Shown one piece after another: positions 6,499 to 6,923 of a stretch of 6,923 nucleotides of DNA. The notes beneath the pieces are model-generated. The model did not search any database. It saw nothing but the letters and a program-made list of their open reading frames with translations, and was not told the origin of the DNA. The stretch lies in assembly GCA_051871515.1 (NCBI GenBank), contig JBJECY010000099.1:1-6923 (forward strand), read 5' to 3'. The stretch is from SFTJ01 sp051871515. GTDB lineage: Bacteria > Bacteroidota > Bacteroidia > Bacteroidales > Muribaculaceae. Within the stretch, counting starts at the first letter, position 1. Each line of letters opens with the position of its first letter. Position numbers and translations under genes: made by a program.

Positions 6499-6599
6499 GT
6501 AGGGGCGTATAGCAATACGCCCAAAAAACACGCATCAATCACATCGCGTTGGTATTTATTGCCCCACGCCGCGGTCACCGGGCGTATTGCGATACGCCC
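6499..6599 (+). repeat. 101-bp direct repeat, copy upstream of the ATPase-nuclease gene
   Basis: Partner of 4466-4566 at offset 2033, 96 of 101 bases identical and no gaps. Homology stops exactly at the end of the inverted core: the other copy continues with CTACAACGTGGC, whereas this one continues with a second AAAAAACACGC spacer. The right breakpoint therefore lies within or at the edge of a palindrome. Confidence 0.9.
6580..6599. repeat. Chimeric GTAG-less palindrome in array 3
   Basis: The loop TGCG and the left flank GCGGTCACC are those of an inverted copy (compare GCGGTCGCC before 4547 and 6829). The right flank AAAAAACACGC is the one that follows forward copies at 4490 and 6523. Both possible GTAG feet are missing, as at 4117-4136. 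Confidence 0.75.
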
Positions 6600-6877
6600 A
6601 AAAAACACGCATCAATCACATCGCGTTGTTCGTTTCCATGTAGGGGCGTATAGCAATACGCCCAAAAAACACACGCAAAATCACATGCGTTGTTTAGGGT
6701 GTTCGGTTGCATCGCCCAGTTGTCGGTCGCCGTGGGCGTTGGTTTCCATGTAGGGGCGTATAGCAATACGCCCGAAACACCAACCACGCCGCAAATATCC
6801 GGGCATCGGTCGCCACGCCGCGGTCGCCGGGCGTATTGCTATACGCCCCTACACATGGCATACGGAATCTTAATCAT

Positions 6878-6923
6878 ATATTAAATACCCCGGCATACCG
6901 ATTCGGGCGTATTGCGATACGCC
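6878..6923. repeat. 46-bp repeat shared with the left end of the window
   Basis: The block aligns ungapped to 53-98 with 44 of 46 identical bases (offset 6825); the only differences are the two bases AT at 65-66 versus CC here. It contains the flank ATATTAAATACC...GGCATACCGATT plus an inverted palindrome, which the window edge cuts after its nineteenth base. A more divergent third version is at 4089-4136. Confidence 0.85.

Larger units (their letters stand above)
6371..6923. repeat. REP-like palindrome array 3 (eight copies, runs off the window)
   Basis: Forward copies with GTAG lie at 6371-6393 (loop one base short), 6417-6440, 6499-6522, 6640-6663 and 6750-6773. A GTAG-less inverted core is at 6580-6599, a full inverted copy with CTAC at 6829-6852, and an inverted copy cut by the window edge at 6905-6923. 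Spacers belong to the same families as in array 2; the AAAAAACACGCATCAATC spacer occurs twice in tandem (from 6523 and from 6600, 77 bases apart). As in array 2, forward copies come first and CTAC-bearing inverted copies last. No gene is supported within the array. Confidence 0.9.

Noticed and set aside
6220..6608. Small proteins upstream of the ATPase-nuclease gene on the minus strand
   Set aside because: Three overlapping frames, each mostly repeat translation running into a non-repeat spacer with no recognisable domain.
3853..6773. Integron attC sites or insertion-sequence inverted termini
   Set aside because: No integrase, no attC core sites and no transposase frame; the palindromes are far too many and too short.

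Overview
The window looks like a Bacteroidales chromosome, probably from a gut or oral member of the Prevotellaceae/Muribaculaceae type. Four things point there: a long secreted protein ending in what looks like a type IX secretion (T9SS) C-terminal sorting domain; an AAA-ATPase/PD-(D/E)XK protein of the PF09820 + PF08011 type that is very common in these bacteria; a Bacteroidetes-type -7 box (TAnnTTTG) upstream of it; and AT-rich spacers. The genus is inference; no RNA gene or housekeeping marker is present.

Layout: 53-293 holds a small cluster of short palindromic repeats. 318-351 is a strong intrinsic terminator for the first gene. 377-3310 (minus) encodes a 977-residue exported multidomain protein. 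3311-3815 is an AT-rich spacer without a gene. 3816-4643 is a dense palindromic repeat array. 4647-6209 (minus) encodes the 520-residue ATPase-nuclease-like protein, with a good Shine-Dalgarno and a -7 box. 6371-6923 is a further repeat array that runs off the right edge.

The main point of interest is the repeat family. About 22 recognisable copies and three remnants share one design: a GTAG tetranucleotide on one side, then a palindrome with an 8-base arm GGGCGTAT, a 4-base loop (A/C)GCA and the matching arm ATACGCCC. Copies occur in both orientations. GTAG plus hairpin, in direct and inverted copies, is the architecture of REP/BIME elements mobilised by RAYT (TnpA-REP) Y1 transposases, so I read these arrays as a REP-like system in a Bacteroidales genome. 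No RAYT gene is in the window.

Higher-order structure sits on top of the palindromes: a 101-bp direct repeat (96/101 identical) brackets the ATPase-nuclease gene; a 43-bp element recurs downstream of both genes; a 46-bp sequence recurs at the two ends of the window; one array contains a ~134-bp segmental duplication; and some copies are chimeras that have lost GTAG. Only two protein genes are convincing. The many other open frames come from the repeats, which stay open in several frames, or are shadows of the two genes.
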